Part shown: in pieces, positions 42,067 to 42,432 of the stretch | How positions within the stretch are numbered: position 1 is the first letter of the stretch | How the letters are laid out: the number at the start of each line of letters is the position of its first letter | Source: Oscillospiraceae bacterium | GTDB taxonomy: Bacteria > Bacillota > Clostridia > Oscillospirales > Ruminococcaceae | Length of the DNA: 42,432 nt | Direction of reading: 5' to 3' | NCBI GenBank assembly: GCA_017465665.1 | Contig: JAFTVU010000056.1 | Span: 1 to 42,432 of the forward strand | Position numbers and translations under genes: made by a program | Notes under the pieces: model-generated | Told to the model about the DNA's origin: nothing | Seen by the model: only the letters and a program-made list of their open reading frames with translations | Database searches by the model: none

Positions 42067-42432
42067 ATGAACGGAATAGAGATCATCGGAACAGGCAGCT
42101 ATGTTCCCGAATTTATTGCGGACAATAACAAGTTCGCGGATTTTCTGGATACCTCGGATGAGTGGATAACTCCCCGTACAGGCATCAAGGAACGCCATAT
42201 CATGACGGATAAGCCTAATCACTTCATGGCTACGGAAGCGGCAAAGAAAGCTCTTGAAAACGCAAAGGTGGATGCAAAGGATATCGATCTTATCCTCGTT
42301 TCCTGCTGCACGCCCGATTTCTTCTATCCGTCCATGTCCTGTCTGGTGCAGATAGGAATAGGTGCGGATAATGCGGCTTGTCTTGATGTGAACAGCGCGT
42401 GCACAGGCTTTATTTCGGCTATGGATGTGGCA
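42067..42432 (+). CDS. fabH: Beta-ketoacyl-ACP synthase III FabH (3' partial)
   Basis: The first 122 codons of FabH, which starts fatty acid synthesis by condensing acetyl-CoA (or a branched acyl-CoA) with malonyl-ACP. The family opening IEIIGTGSYVP, SDEWITPRTGI and DVNSACTGF are present, with the active-site Cys at 112, the same number as in E. coli FabH. An AAGGAG site precedes ATG 42067. The frame runs to the window end without a stop. A fab cluster probably continues beyond it. Confidence 0.95.
   Translation, partial: MNGIEIIGTGSYVPEFIADNNKFADFLDTSDEWITPRTGIKERHIMTDKPNHFMATEAAKKALENAKVDAKDIDLILVSCCTPDFFYPSMSCLVQIGIGADNAACLDVNSACTGFISAMDVA

Noticed and set aside
1-42432. CRISPR arrays, insertion sequences, prophage
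   Set aside because: No regular repeat-spacer unit, transposase, integrase or phage structural gene was found.

Overview
The window looks like chromosomal DNA of a clostridial Firmicute, most probably a Ruminococcus-type member of the Oscillospiraceae. This rests on AGGAGG-type ribosome sites, consensus sigma-A promoters, U-tract terminators, divergent fabH and fabD, and families common in that group (TmcAL, the M16 pair, DUF378, ECF sigma/anti-sigma pairs). I see no phage, insertion sequence, plasmid origin or CRISPR array. It reads as core chromosome carrying several accessory modules.

Left end, plus strand (2-6013): a cut-off ElaA-type acetyltransferase, an SF0329-like protein, TmcAL (tRNA-Met wobble acetylation), a mutarotase-fold-like protein, then MurL and a MurD-type ligase side by side. 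That pair matches the alternative route for putting D-Glu into peptidoglycan, in which MurD2 adds L-Glu and MurL epimerises it. A 69-residue protein ends the run.

6100-14089, minus strand: a six-gene Ter-type stress operon transcribed as vWA protein (TerY), PP2C phosphatase, kinase with zinc ribbon and FHA-like tail, beta-helix/TerD fusion, YceG-like protein, TelA. It has a perfect consensus promoter at 14155-14183. Upstream lies a Val-Asp-Gly tRNA cluster with its own promoter and terminator.

14749-20203, plus strand: a DUF378 membrane protein behind a palindrome-containing leader; a strongly promoted, terminator-ended RNA of about 130 nt that matches no family I know; then a run of two M16 peptidase homologues, lgt, folD and an unlisted 58-residue membrane protein.

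20361-25332: a solitary MazF-type toxin faces dgt across a 13-bp inverted repeat. After dgt come two paralogous membrane proteins, two tandem lipoproteins that each carry two VYGPP motifs, and a radical SAM/SPASM enzyme. The lipoprotein/rSAM set looks like a surface-anchored peptide-modification system and is the best candidate for undescribed biology.

25381-34442: purD; a fusion of a TauE/SafE permease with a polyprenol/diacylglycerol kinase-like domain; two ECF sigma/anti-sigma pairs; and an 851-codon sensor with degenerate GGDEF and EAL domains. The second sigma gene has three GTTRCAAAA repeats spaced exactly 11 bp upstream.

34452-41837, minus strand: a tightly packed ten-gene run, fabD-aroE-aroK-amidohydrolase-GNAT-HD-fumarase alpha-membrane HELSH protease-deaminase-Nudix. 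fabH starts divergently at 42067 and runs off the window.
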